A stretch of DNA of 64,000 bases. Origin: Treponema primitia ZAS-2. GTDB taxonomy: Bacteria > Spirochaetota > Spirochaetia > Treponematales > Breznakiellaceae. Position 1 is the first letter of the stretch; every line of letters starts with the position of its first letter. Location of the stretch: positions 3,348,001 to 3,412,000 of the forward strand of contig NC_015578.1 in NCBI RefSeq assembly GCF_000214375.1. The letters run 5' to 3'. A program made the translations under genes and the position numbers. Positions 9,896 through 18,071 of this stretch are shown here, piece after piece. A model generated the notes under the pieces. It did no database searches. It was given only the letters and a program-made list of their open reading frames with translations, and was not told the origin of the DNA.

Positions 9896-12127
9896 ATGGC
9901 ATCCATAAAAACAAAGGACCGGCTTTTTCTGATCCTGACCAGCGGCAAATACTCGGGAATGCAGGACAGGGCGGATATAGACCGGATCATCCGGCTTATC
10001 GTTATCAATATTATCTACACCATCATGTCGATCCTCATCCTTGCCCTGGGCGTCTCGGATATGCGAAACGGGATGACCGACCAGGGGCTGCTCCAGATAA
10101 TCATCGGCTTTATGATCTTCACCAATCTCCTCCTCCTGCGGACCGAATTCTCCTTTACCCTGGGTGGCCTCATCGTAACCACCATATTCGGCGTATTCTG
10201 CGGGCTTTCGGTTTTTGCCCAGAACAACCTCAATGGTTTCGGCAGCCTCTGGATCTATTCCTACCCCCTGATGTCTATCTTTACCCTGGGTATGCCCCTG
10301 GGGCTGATCCCCGCACTAATACTGTTTGTGGTCACCATCTTCGGAACCTTTATACCGGGGCTCGGGGCGATTGATTATACTTTTTCCGAAGCCATCCTCA
10401 TTTGCGGGGTCTACTTCTTTGTCCTGGCCCTGACGATTATCTACGAAATGGTCCGCTCCATCAAAGACCAGTGGCTGATGAAACAGGACAGCTACATGAA
10501 CATGGTTTTTGCCAACAGCCCTGATATTATCATCATCCTGGATGATGAAAGCCGGTTTGTTTACTGCGCGGATATATTTCTCCGAAGGACCCATATAAAG
10601 AATTTTGAAACCATCAAGAAGCGCCCCTACCGGGAAGTTTTTGCCCGTTTCGCCGGGGAAAAACTTCTGGACGAAATAGCATCGGTGTTCCAGCTTTCCA
10701 TGGAGGAAAAAAGTCCCTCGGTGACCGAGGAAATCATCGACATGGGCGGGGACGGTAACAACAGGAATTATGAAATACACTTCACCCCTATGTTCAATAG
10801 CGCAGAAAACTACCAGGGAGCTTTTGTCCTTTTCCACGACATGACCGATATCATCAACGCCAAAGAGCGGGCGGAACAGGCCAATGTGGCCAAGTCGAGC
10901 TTCCTGGCCAACATGTCCCACGAGATACGCACCCCCCTGAACGCCATCATAGGCATGGCCACCATCGCCAAGGGGACCCAGGAAAATGAGCGCCGGGATT
11001 ACTGCCTGGAAAAAATTGAGGGCGCCTCCACTCACCTGCTGGGGGTTATCAACGATATTCTGGATATGTCCAAAATTGAAGCGGACAAATTTGAACTTTC
11101 TTCAACTGAATTTGAATTTTCAAAGATGCTGCGCCGGGTGATGAATGTCCTTGAATTCCGGGTCGCCGAAAAAAAACAGACCCTTGGGGTAAATCTGGAC
11201 CCAGACATACCGCCCCTGCTTATTGCGGATGAACAGCGGCTTGCCCAGGTTATCACCAACCTGCTCACCAATGCGGTAAAGTTTACCCCCGAAGAGGGCT
11301 CCATAACCATAGCAGCCCGCAAGCTGACGAATCAAAACGCTTTCCATGAAGGTGTCCCTGCCAAGTACCTGGTGGCTGCCTTTCCGGACCGCCTCCCCGG
11401 GGAGGAACTTGAAGAAGACCTAAGTCCCCGCTGCACCCTGGAAGTACGGGTGACCGATACGGGCATAGGCATCTCAAAGGACCAGCAGGACAAGCTCTTC
11501 CAGTCCTTTCAGCAGGTTGATTCCAGCATTTCCCGCAAATTCGGCGGCACCGGTCTGGGGCTTGCCATTTCTAAAAGAATCGTAGAGATGATGAACGGTT
11601 CTATCTGGGTAGAGTCCGAGCCGGATAAGGGCTCCACCTTCATTTTCACCATCCAGGCGGAGCTTCCGGAATCTGTGCCAGGACAAGATTCCCCCATACC
11701 GGCAGCCGAACAGGAGGACTCCGCAGAACCCCGGGAGAATGAATTTGCCGGGCGGCGCATACTCCTGGCGGAGGATGTGGATATTAACCGGGAAATTGTG
11801 GTTACCATCCTGGAGCCCACCGCCCTGACCATAGATGAAGCGGAAAACGGGCAGATCGCCCTGGATACCTTCTGCGCTAACCCGGAAGCCTATGATTTGA
11901 TATTTATGGACATCCATATGCCCGGCATGGACGGGTATGAGGCAACTCGCCGGATCAGGGCTTCGGATCACCCCAGGGCAAAATTGGTCCCCATCATCGC
12001 CATGACCGCAAATGTGTTCAAGGAAGATATTGAACGGTGTCTTGCCGCGGGCATGAATAGCCACATAGGAAAACCCATTGATTTCAGCGAAGTATTGGCG
12101 ATTTTGAGGAAGTACTTAGCCGCCTAA
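9896..12127 (+). CDS. Hybrid sensor histidine kinase with PAS-like and receiver domains
   Basis: The 743-residue protein starts with about six membrane helices (residues 30-185) followed by a PAS-like segment (about 200-320). The HisKA box [16 protein letters not shown] has the phospho-accepting His near residue 342. The HATPase domain has N ([11 protein letters not shown]), G1 (VTDTGIGIS) and G2 ([10 protein letters not shown]) boxes. A C-terminal receiver carries Asp at about 672 in [14 protein letters not shown]. No Hpt domain or output domain is present, so phosphate must pass to a separate protein. It shares its layout with the kinase at the right edge of the window. Directly behind cstA, it probably responds to nutrients. 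Confidence 0.93.
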   Translation: MASIKTKDRLFLILTSGKYSGMQDRADIDRIIRLIVINIIYTIMSILILALGVSDMRNGMTDQGLLQIIIGFMIFTNLLLLRTEFSFTLGGLIVTTIFGVFCGLSVFAQNNLNGFGSLWIYSYPLMSIFTLGMPLGLIPALILFVVTIFGTFIPGLGAIDYTFSEAILICGVYFFVLALTIIYEMVRSIKDQWLMKQDSYMNMVFANSPDIIIILDDESRFVYCADIFLRRTHIKNFETIKKRPYREVFARFAGEKLLDEIASVFQLSMEEKSPSVTEEIIDMGGDGNNRNYEIHFTPMFNSAENYQGAFVLFHDMTDIINAKERAEQANVAKSSFLANMSHEIRTPLNAIIGMATIAKGTQENERRDYCLEKIEGASTHLLGVINDILDMSKIEADKFELSSTEFEFSKMLRRVMNVLEFRVAEKKQTLGVNLDPDIPPLLIADEQRLAQVITNLLTNAVKFTPEEGSITIAARKLTNQNAFHEGVPAKYLVAAFPDRLPGEELEEDLSPRCTLEVRVTDTGIGISKDQQDKLFQSFQQVDSSISRKFGGTGLGLAISKRIVEMMNGSIWVESEPDKGSTFIFTIQAELPESVPGQDSPIPAAEQEDSAEPRENEFAGRRILLAEDVDINREIVVTILEPTALTIDEAENGQIALDTFCANPEAYDLIFMDIHMPGMDGYEATRRIRASDHPRAKLVPIIAMTANVFKEDIERCLAAGMNSHIGKPIDFSEVLAILRKYLAA

Positions 12128-12134
12128 AAACCTG

Positions 12135-12488
12135 CTAGGGTTTATCCTGCATATCCAAAAGCAGATCGATCTGCTTTAAGATATATTCCTGGTATTTAGG
12201 AGCAAGTTCCTTATACAGGGCGACCAATTTGGTAAATTCCTTTGCAGGATCATGGTTGAACATTTCACCTTGACCATCCCTGAGCCATTTTTCATTTACC
12301 CCAAAGGAAGCACAAATCAGCTTAATGATCCGATCATTGACCTTCCGCTTTTCTACTTCCACCCCTGCGAGATACCCGCTGGACAGAGATATAACCTTGG
12401 AAAATTTCATCTGGGAAAGACTCAGAGCTTCCCGAACCTGTTTTATACGGCGATTAACAGTTACCGCTATATCACTTTTCATTTCCAT
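12135..12488 (-). CDS. XRE-family DNA-binding protein
   Basis: This 117-residue protein has an N-terminal lambda-repressor-like helix-turn-helix (RIKQVREALSLSQMKFSKVISLSSGYLAGVE, about residues 14-44) with a recognition helix in SSGYLAG. The C-terminal half is helical (KELAPKYQEYILKQIDLL), probably for dimerisation. The GVNEKWLRDG phrase is common in phage-type repressors. ATG 12488 and ATG 12482 are both possible; no strong ribosome site distinguishes them. It ends seven bases after the stop of the kinase gene, on the opposite strand, and has its own good promoter. Targets unknown. Confidence 0.85.
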   Translation of the reverse strand: MEMKSDIAVTVNRRIKQVREALSLSQMKFSKVISLSSGYLAGVEVEKRKVNDRIIKLICASFGVNEKWLRDGQGEMFNHDPAKEFTKLVALYKELAPKYQEYILKQIDLLLDMQDKP

Positions 12489-12555
12489 TCGATACTACCA
12501 TAAATTCCGTGAGTGTTACAAGTGAAACTACAAAAAAACTACTTATTTCACCATA

Positions 12556-12584
12556 ATTATACAATATGCTTGCTGAGAAATCAA
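12556..12584 (-). promoter_or_regulatory. Promoter of the XRE gene
   Basis: On the minus strand TTGATT (12584-12579) and a perfect TATAAT (12561-12556) are spaced by 17 bases, about 68 bases before the XRE start codon. Confidence 0.65.
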
Positions 12585-12613
12585 TATTATCCATATAAAT
12601 TATGTCCCTCCAA

Positions 12614-14572
12614 CTACAAGCTAGCCCTGTACTCTCCAAGGAAATAAAAGTTTTCTGTCCGGGTTCTCAGCTCTTCCACCGCCCCGGCAAAGGTATCCTC
12701 TGTGGAGGGAATGGTAACATCCACGTAGAACTGGTACTCCCAGGGTTGGCCCTGTATGGGCCGGGATTCAAGTTTGGAAAGGTTAAGCCCACGGTCGCTT
12801 ATTATTTTCAGACAGCTGAAGAGGGCCCCGGACTCATCGGGGACGGAAAACACCAGGGACGCCTTATTCGGCTTATCTGAACCAAGGCTGGGGGGTATGG
12901 GCGCCAAGTTGCTGCCATTGCGCCGGGAGATAATCACAAAGCGGGTATAGTTCAGGGGGTTGGTCTCAATACCCGCCTTGAGTACCCGCAGGCCATGGGC
13001 TTTGGCAGCCGCTTCCCCGGCAATGGCGGCTACCTTGGTGGCCCCTTCCCGGGCAATGGAGGCCACCGCAGTTGCGGTATCGTTGCAGGCCTCTAGCTGC
13101 CAGGCGGGGTACTTATCCAGGAAGTCCCGGCACTGGGCAAAGCCCTGGGGGTGACTGCGGACTATGCTGATGTTTTCGATTGACGCCTTTTCATCGGCGA
13201 TCAGGCAATGGACAATCCGCAGCTTCAGTTCCCCCACCATGGCGATATCCGGGTAACGGAGGAAAAGATCGTAGTTTTCATGGACCGATCCGGCCAAGCT
13301 GTTTTCTACAGGTACCACCCCAAAGCCGGCAGCGCCTTCCAGGACCGCATCAAAAACCCCGCGAAAAGAGGCTGCCTGCAGCCGGGGCGCCTCTTCCCCG
13401 AAGGCTCGCATCAGGGCCTGTTCGGCATAGGCGCCGCTTTCCCCGGAAAAGGCTATGGGCAGATTGCTTGGGCTTACCGCTTCGGTGGCCGAAGCCCCAC
13501 TTTTGCCGGAAACCTTAAGCACATTCCCCGCAGACGGCCGGGGAGTACGGAGCAGTTCCTTCCCCACCACCGGGGCCAGGGCTTCAATATCCCGCATGAG
13601 TCGCTCAAACTGTTCGGGGTACAGGGACTGGGGTCCGTCGGAAAGGGCTTCATCCGGCCGAGGGTGTACTTCAACCGTAAGCCCGTCAGCTCCGGCCGCA
13701 ACCGCCGCCAGGGCTGCGGAACTGATCATAGCCCGGATCCCCACGGCGTGGCTGGGATCAACGATGACCGGCAAATGGGAAAGGCCCTTCACCACCGAAA
13801 TGGCGGAAATATCCAGGGTATTCCGGGTATAGGTCTCAAAGGTGCGTATCCCCCGCTCGCAGAGCACCACATCCCGGGTCCCCGCCGCCAGGAGGTACTC
13901 CGCGGAAAGGAGCCATTCCTCAATAGTCGCCGAGGGGCCTCGCTTCAATAAAACCGGCTTACCCAGGGAACCGACCTTCTTTAACAATTCAAAGTTCTGC
14001 ATATTCCGGGCGCCGATCTGGAACATATCCGTAAGATCCTTCATCTGCCCGGCAAATTCCGGGGACACCACCTCGGTAACGATGGGCATACCGTTGGCTT
14101 CACCTGCTGCCTTCATAAATTCCAGGCCCTGCATACCCAGGCCTTGGAACGCGTAGGGACTGGACCGGGGTTTATAAGCCCCACCCCGGAGCATCACCGC
14201 CCCGGACTCCCGGACCCGGGCTGCGGTTTCCATGATCTGATCCCGGCTTTCCACTGCGCAGGGCCCGGCAATCACCGAAATCCGGGACCCCCCAATCTTA
14301 ACCTGGGAAGTGCCTGTCCCCACGGTGACAATAGTATTCCCAGGCTTGCTCTCCCGGGAGGCCAGTTCGTAGGGCTTGGAAGTTGCCGCTACCCGCTCCA
14401 CCCCAGGCAGCAAGCCCAGTTCCCGGAGATCTACCACCCCCTTACCGGTTCCGCCGATAACTTCATCGTCCCCCAGGACCTGATCCCGTACCGCAAAGCC
14501 CCGATCTTTCAGATAGATCCGGACCATTTCTTTATCATGCTGGGAGACGCCTTTGGACAAAACGACAATCAT
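12614..14572 (-). CDS. Fused DAHP synthase / prephenate dehydratase
   Basis: One 652-residue chain joins the first step of the shikimate pathway to the phenylalanine branch. Residues 1-70 form a ferredoxin-like regulatory domain; 75-345 are a class I-beta DAHP synthase with VIAGPCAVESRDQI, RGGAYKPRSSPYAFQGLG, CERGIRTFE, VDPSHAVG and ADGLTVEVHPRPDEALSDG. Residues about 372-560 are prephenate dehydratase with IAFSGESGAYAEQAL, GVVPVENSLAGSV and the catalytic TRF motif in NYTRFVIIS. A C-terminal ACT domain has the ESRP motif that binds phenylalanine. No chorismate mutase domain is seen. The short linker (345-371) suggests a real fusion. Start ATG 14572 has a weak GAGG upstream. Confidence 0.92.
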   Translation of the reverse strand: MIVVLSKGVSQHDKEMVRIYLKDRGFAVRDQVLGDDEVIGGTGKGVVDLRELGLLPGVERVAATSKPYELASRESKPGNTIVTVGTGTSQVKIGGSRISVIAGPCAVESRDQIMETAARVRESGAVMLRGGAYKPRSSPYAFQGLGMQGLEFMKAAGEANGMPIVTEVVSPEFAGQMKDLTDMFQIGARNMQNFELLKKVGSLGKPVLLKRGPSATIEEWLLSAEYLLAAGTRDVVLCERGIRTFETYTRNTLDISAISVVKGLSHLPVIVDPSHAVGIRAMISSAALAAVAAGADGLTVEVHPRPDEALSDGPQSLYPEQFERLMRDIEALAPVVGKELLRTPRPSAGNVLKVSGKSGASATEAVSPSNLPIAFSGESGAYAEQALMRAFGEEAPRLQAASFRGVFDAVLEGAAGFGVVPVENSLAGSVHENYDLFLRYPDIAMVGELKLRIVHCLIADEKASIENISIVRSHPQGFAQCRDFLDKYPAWQLEACNDTATAVASIAREGATKVAAIAGEAAAKAHGLRVLKAGIETNPLNYTRFVIISRRNGSNLAPIPPSLGSDKPNKASLVFSVPDESGALFSCLKIISDRGLNLSKLESRPIQGQPWEYQFYVDVTIPSTEDTFAGAVEELRTRTENFYFLGEYRASL

Positions 14573-14676
14573 GGGAAACCTCGATTAGGAAAAATTGGTA
14601 AAAGAATAGGAATATACTACAAAGTTTGGGGGGAATTTACAATAGCCGCCGCAGTTTTAGGTAAAAGAAGAAGCCC

Positions 14677-15369
14677 CTACTGTTCCGGGTGCAAGGACAG
14701 CCCCTGTTCGTTTTTAGCAAGCTTCCGCACGATACAGGAAAGGGAAAAGTTGATCACAAAGTACACCAGGGCGATGAAACAGTAAAGCACAAAAATATGG
14801 GCGCTGCTAACCACGGTATTTTTGGAAAGTATACCCATGAGGTTCTTGCTGTTGAAGAAAAATTCCGCAATGGCGAACTGGGCAAAAAAGGATGTGTCCT
14901 TAACGGTGGTGATGATCTGGCTCATCAAGGAAGGGACTATACGCATGAAGCACTGGGGCAGCACGATGTACCTGAGGGTCTGCAGAAAACTGAAACCCTG
15001 GGACCGGGCAGCCTCGAACTGTCCTTTGTCAATGGAGTTAAGCCCGCCCCGCACAATTTCTGCGATCACCGAGGAAGTGTAGAGGGTCAGGGCCAGGCCG
15101 CCCCGGAACAGATAGGTACCAAAGGGCAGCATGAACACACAGATCAGTATCCACAATAAGAGAGGGGTACTGCGAAACACTTCAATGTATATAGAAGCTA
15201 TCCTACTGAAAAAACGGCGTCCGTAATTTCTGCATAGGGCCAGCACGGAGCCTAAGGCAACGCTGGCCGCCACGGTGGCAAGGGAAATGAGCAAAGTAGT
15301 CCGGAGGCCGATCAGGATATACCGGACATTAGGGGGGGTAAAGATATCCGCAAAAACCTGGGTGTTCAC
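14677..15369 (-). CDS. Polar amino acid ABC transporter permease (HisM/GlnP type)
   Basis: This 230-residue inner-membrane permease has about five helices and the cytoplasmic EAA loop IDKGQFEAARSQGFSFLQTLRYIVLPQ that docks on the ATPase. It is the last gene of a minus-strand operon (ATPase, binding protein, two permeases) and starts within the stop of the preceding permease (ATGA overlap at 15366-15369). The two permeases are paralogues and probably form a heterodimer. Substrate class, polar amino acids, follows from the family; the exact amino acid is unknown. Confidence 0.92.
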   Translation of the reverse strand: MNTQVFADIFTPPNVRYILIGLRTTLLISLATVAASVALGSVLALCRNYGRRFFSRIASIYIEVFRSTPLLLWILICVFMLPFGTYLFRGGLALTLYTSSVIAEIVRGGLNSIDKGQFEAARSQGFSFLQTLRYIVLPQCFMRIVPSLMSQIITTVKDTSFFAQFAIAEFFFNSKNLMGILSKNTVVSSAHIFVLYCFIALVYFVINFSLSCIVRKLAKNEQGLSLHPEQ

Positions 15370-16127
15370 AGCGCCGCCCCCTGATGAATATGGTCCGTAG
15401 TTCCGGCTTTAGCCGGAACTACAAGGCCAGGGCCGCCAGGTCCTGACCCGGTCCCCCGGTTTTTGATCCGCAGCTCATGGCGGCGGGCCCAGCTTACCAG
15501 GGGGAAGCAGAGGATGAAGTACATGACACCGGTAATAATATAGGCTGGGCCGTAGCTCAGGGTCCCGTTGGAGGCCCAGGAATCAGCCCGGTACATCAGG
15601 TCCCCCCCGGCGACAAGGGCCATCACCGAAGTATTTTTGATGAGGTTTACCGCCTGGTTTGCCAGAGGGGGCAGCACGATGGTGAGGGTCTGGGGGAGGA
15701 TGATCCAGCGCATAGCCTGGAGATAGGAAAAGCCCTGGGACTTAGCGGCCTCCATCTGCCCCCTTGCAATGGAACTAATCCCAGCCCGGACCACCTCGGA
15801 CACATAAGCCCCGTGATAGATACCCACGCAGAGCATCCCTATGGAGAACACATCCAGGGTGACCCCCACATAGGGCAGGGCGTTATATACAAAGAACACC
15901 TGGACCACCAGGGGTGTATTCTGGAAAATTTCCACATACACCCTGGCAATAGCCCGCAGTATCTTTTTATTGGAGGTAGAAAAAAGGCCAAAGATGATTC
16001 CAAGGATCAGGGCTAAGAGCAGGGCCAGGATCGACACCAGCAGGGTGATCTTAAAGCCCTCCAAAAAGCCCGGGAAATCCTTAAATAAACGCCCCCAACG
16101 CCACAGGGCAAACGGTCCGCTACTCAC
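15366..16127 (-). CDS. Polar amino acid ABC transporter permease
   Basis: This 253-residue membrane protein has the EAA loop IARGQMEAAKSQGFSYLQAMRWIILPQ. The frame stays open upstream into the binding-protein gene (to 16178), but GTG 16127 has AGGA at good distance and lies just after the binding-protein stop, so it is preferred. A short hydrophilic C-terminal tail, rich in Gly and Pro, is specific to this copy. Coupled to the downstream permease by a four-base overlap. Confidence 0.9.
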   Translation of the reverse strand: MSSGPFALWRWGRLFKDFPGFLEGFKITLLVSILALLLALILGIIFGLFSTSNKKILRAIARVYVEIFQNTPLVVQVFFVYNALPYVGVTLDVFSIGMLCVGIYHGAYVSEVVRAGISSIARGQMEAAKSQGFSYLQAMRWIILPQTLTIVLPPLANQAVNLIKNTSVMALVAGGDLMYRADSWASNGTLSYGPAYIITGVMYFILCFPLVSWARRHELRIKNRGTGSGPGGPGLVVPAKAGTTDHIHQGAAL

Positions 16128-16134
16128 TCTTTTC

Positions 16135-16932
16135 CTAGAGTTTAAACTGGCTAACCAAGCCGGCAATGGTTCCGTCACTGAGCCACTTTTTAATCAGGCC
16201 GTCTATATAAGAGGTTAATTCGGTGTTTGACTTTTTGCTGGCAATGCCGTACTCCTGGGGAGAAAAGGCTTCCGGCAGGATTACTGTTTCATTGTCCAGG
16301 TAACCGGCCAGAATGGACTTATCCACGGAGAACACATCAACCCGGCCGGAATCCAGGGCCGCCTTGATCTCAGGATAGGTGGCAAATTCCGCAAAGCCAA
16401 AACTTACCCCGATCTTGTCCCCCGCTTCCTTAATCGCCACCCGGCTAGTAGCGGACTGGGCAACCCCGATGGTCTTACCCCCCAGGTCCTTAAGCCCGGA
16501 GATCCCCGCAGCTTTCTTAACCAGCATACCCACCGCATCGGTGTAGTAGGTGGTAGAAAAGTTGTAGGTCAGCTTCCGTTCCTCAGTAACCGTAAAGGTA
16601 GCGATAACCAGATCGATATCCCCGTTATCCAGCAGGGGACCCCGGGTCTTGGCGGTTACCGGAGTAAAGGCCACCTTGGAAGGATCCCCAAAGATCTCCT
16701 GGGCGATGAGCTTGGCAAGCTCAATCTCCAAGCCCTCATAGAGCCCGGTTGCCGGGTTCTGGAGCCCGAATCCCGGCACATCCGATTTAACCCCTACCCG
16801 CAGCACCCCGTGGCCCTTAATCCGGTCCACATCCCCGGAACCACCGCTTTCCTGTTTTCCCCCGGCAAATACAGTGCCGGCCACAGCCGCAAGAATCAAA
16901 GCTACACACACCACTTTTTTCGCAAACTTCAT
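16135..16932 (-). CDS. Amino acid ABC transporter substrate-binding protein
   Basis: This 265-residue periplasmic protein of the SBP_bac_3 family starts with a signal peptide ending GTVFA before GGKQES. Core motifs include GVLRVGVKSDVPGFG, the EGLEIELAKLIAQ helix and DLVIATFTVTEERK. ATG 16932 is chosen because AAGGAGG lies six bases before it; the TTG at 16953 is upstream of that ribosome site. The binding protein is in the middle of its operon. There is no lipobox Cys, so it is likely soluble in the periplasm. Confidence 0.92.
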   Translation of the reverse strand: MKFAKKVVCVALILAAVAGTVFAGGKQESGGSGDVDRIKGHGVLRVGVKSDVPGFGLQNPATGLYEGLEIELAKLIAQEIFGDPSKVAFTPVTAKTRGPLLDNGDIDLVIATFTVTEERKLTYNFSTTYYTDAVGMLVKKAAGISGLKDLGGKTIGVAQSATSRVAIKEAGDKIGVSFGFAEFATYPEIKAALDSGRVDVFSVDKSILAGYLDNETVILPEAFSPQEYGIASKKSNTELTSYIDGLIKKWLSDGTIAGLVSQFKL

Positions 16933-16949
16933 TCTCTTCCTCCTTAGAT

Positions 16950-17672
16950 TCAACGCAAAATTTTACTTAAGAACGCACTGGTGCGCTCATTTTTTGGATG
17001 TTCAAAAAATTCTTCCGGCTTCCCTTCCTCCACCAGAACCCCGTTGTCCATGAAAATGATCCGGTCCGCCACCTGCCTGGCAAAGCCCATCTCGTGGGTC
17101 ACCACCACCATGGTGATGGACTCCCGGGAAAGGCGAATGATCACGTCCAGCACCTCCTGAACCATCTCCGGGTCCAGAGCCGAGGTGGGCTCATCAAAAA
17201 GCAGTATCTTCTGTTTGGTCGCCAGGGCCCGGGCAATGGCGATACGCTGCTGCTGCCCCCCGGACAGATTGGAGGGATAGGCTGTCGCCTTGTCCCGGAG
17301 CCCCACCACATCCAGGTAGTGGTAGGCAATTTCCTCCGCCTCGGCCTTGCTCTTCTTTTGCAGCTTGATGGGCGCCAGGGTAATGTTCTGCAAGGCAGTC
17401 ATGTGGGGGTAGAGGTTGAACTGCTGGAACACCATGGCGCAGTAGGATCGCACCAGATGGGTCCGGGTAGTCCGCAAAAGGGGTTCCCCATTGAGAAAAA
17501 CCTCCCCATCGTCAGGCTCCTCCAGGGCGTTGATACAGCGGATAAGGGTGCTCTTGCCGGACCCCGAGGGGCCGATGATCACCAGCTTTTCCCCTTCCCG
17601 AACATGGAAATAGATATCCTTCAGAACCTTCAAATGCCCAAAGGATTTACAGACCCCCTTTAGTTCGATCAC
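16950..17672 (-). CDS. Amino acid ABC transporter ATPase (GlnQ/HisP type)
   Basis: This 240-residue ATPase has Walker [11 protein letters not shown]-loop [10 protein letters not shown], signature [15 protein letters not shown], Walker [15 protein letters not shown] and the switch His in VVTHEMGF. It energises the two downstream permeases. GTG 17672 has GGAGGG six bases before; TTG 17675 is one codon longer. First gene of the operon; a palindromic promoter region lies just upstream. Confidence 0.93.
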   Translation of the reverse strand: MIELKGVCKSFGHLKVLKDIYFHVREGEKLVIIGPSGSGKSTLIRCINALEEPDDGEVFLNGEPLLRTTRTHLVRSYCAMVFQQFNLYPHMTALQNITLAPIKLQKKSKAEAEEIAYHYLDVVGLRDKATAYPSNLSGGQQQRIAIARALATKQKILLFDEPTSALDPEMVQEVLDVIIRLSRESITMVVVTHEMGFARQVADRIIFMDNGVLVEEGKPEEFFEHPKNERTSAFLSKILR

Positions 17673-17697
17673 CAAAACCCTCCATGAGCTCTAATTG

Positions 17698-17711
17698 TGT
17701 ATAATTATACA
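17698..17711. promoter_or_regulatory. Palindromic divergent -10 region (TGTATAATTATACA)
   Basis: The 14-base sequence is a perfect palindrome containing TATAAT on both strands (17700-17705 on +, 17709-17704 on -). It lies between the ABC ATPase gene on the minus strand and a small ORF on the plus strand, so it can serve as overlapping back-to-back -10 elements, possibly with an operator role. Confidence 0.5.
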
Positions 17712-17726
17712 TTAAGGTGAAAATTT

Positions 17727-17951
17727 ATGCAAGAGGGCGAATTGCCTCATCGGAGGTTTTACATTTACTCCGAGGATACGTATGGGGAAATTTGCGAGAA
17801 GCTGCTGGCATTTGCCTTAATGAAGGCCAAGCCCTTCACAGGCCGTGGGCAATTTGCTATTCTTGACTCAACGGACACTGAAACGCCCTTTGAGCCTGAA
17901 CGGCCCCGTAGGGGTAAAAAAAGGAGAACGACCTATGAAAATCACTCTTGA
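17727..17951 (+). CDS. Small hypothetical protein, 74 residues
   Basis: Not recognised. ATG 17727 has AAGGTGA seven bases upstream and a -10-like TATAAT at 17700, which supports expression. The product is charged, has no membrane segment, and ends in a basic stretch (PERPRRGKKRRTTYENHS). It may form the first cistron upstream of the C-tract and the leucine-rich repeat gene. Could be a short regulatory or leader protein. Confidence 0.45.
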   Translation: MQEGELPHRRFYIYSEDTYGEICEKLLAFALMKAKPFTGRGQFAILDSTDTETPFEPERPRRGKKRRTTYENHS

Positions 17952-18003
17952 CAGGTTGATAGGTAATACAGTATCGTTACCCCCCCCCCCCCCCCCCCGA
18001 TAG
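17935..18003 (+). CDS. Short leader ORF running into the poly-C tract (22 residues)
   Basis: ATG 17935 has a strong AAGGAG about eight bases upstream and overlaps the end of the preceding small ORF. The frame reads MKITLDRLIGNTVSL then six Pro codons from the C-tract, then stops at 18001-18003. With one base fewer it would stop at 18017-18019; in the third frame at 18024-18026. No tract length fuses it to the lipoprotein frame. It may be a translated leader whose stop position changes with tract length. Confidence 0.4.
   Translation: MKITLDRLIGNTVSLPPPPPPR
17980..17998. repeat. Homopolymeric C tract, 19 bases
   Basis: Nineteen C in a row, about 45-75 bases upstream of the leucine-rich repeat lipoprotein. 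Such long homopolymers are unstable by slipped-strand mispairing. In T. pallidum, poly-G tracts upstream of tpr genes are known to alter transcription. A TATAAC -10-like element lies 16 bases downstream (18015-18020), so the tract would occupy the -35 region or spacer. Confidence 0.9.
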
Positions 18004-18071
18004 GTTTACTAGGATATAACAAGTAGAACCCTTCCGCCCACCTGTTCCGTTCTATCCTTATCCTTGGTTTA

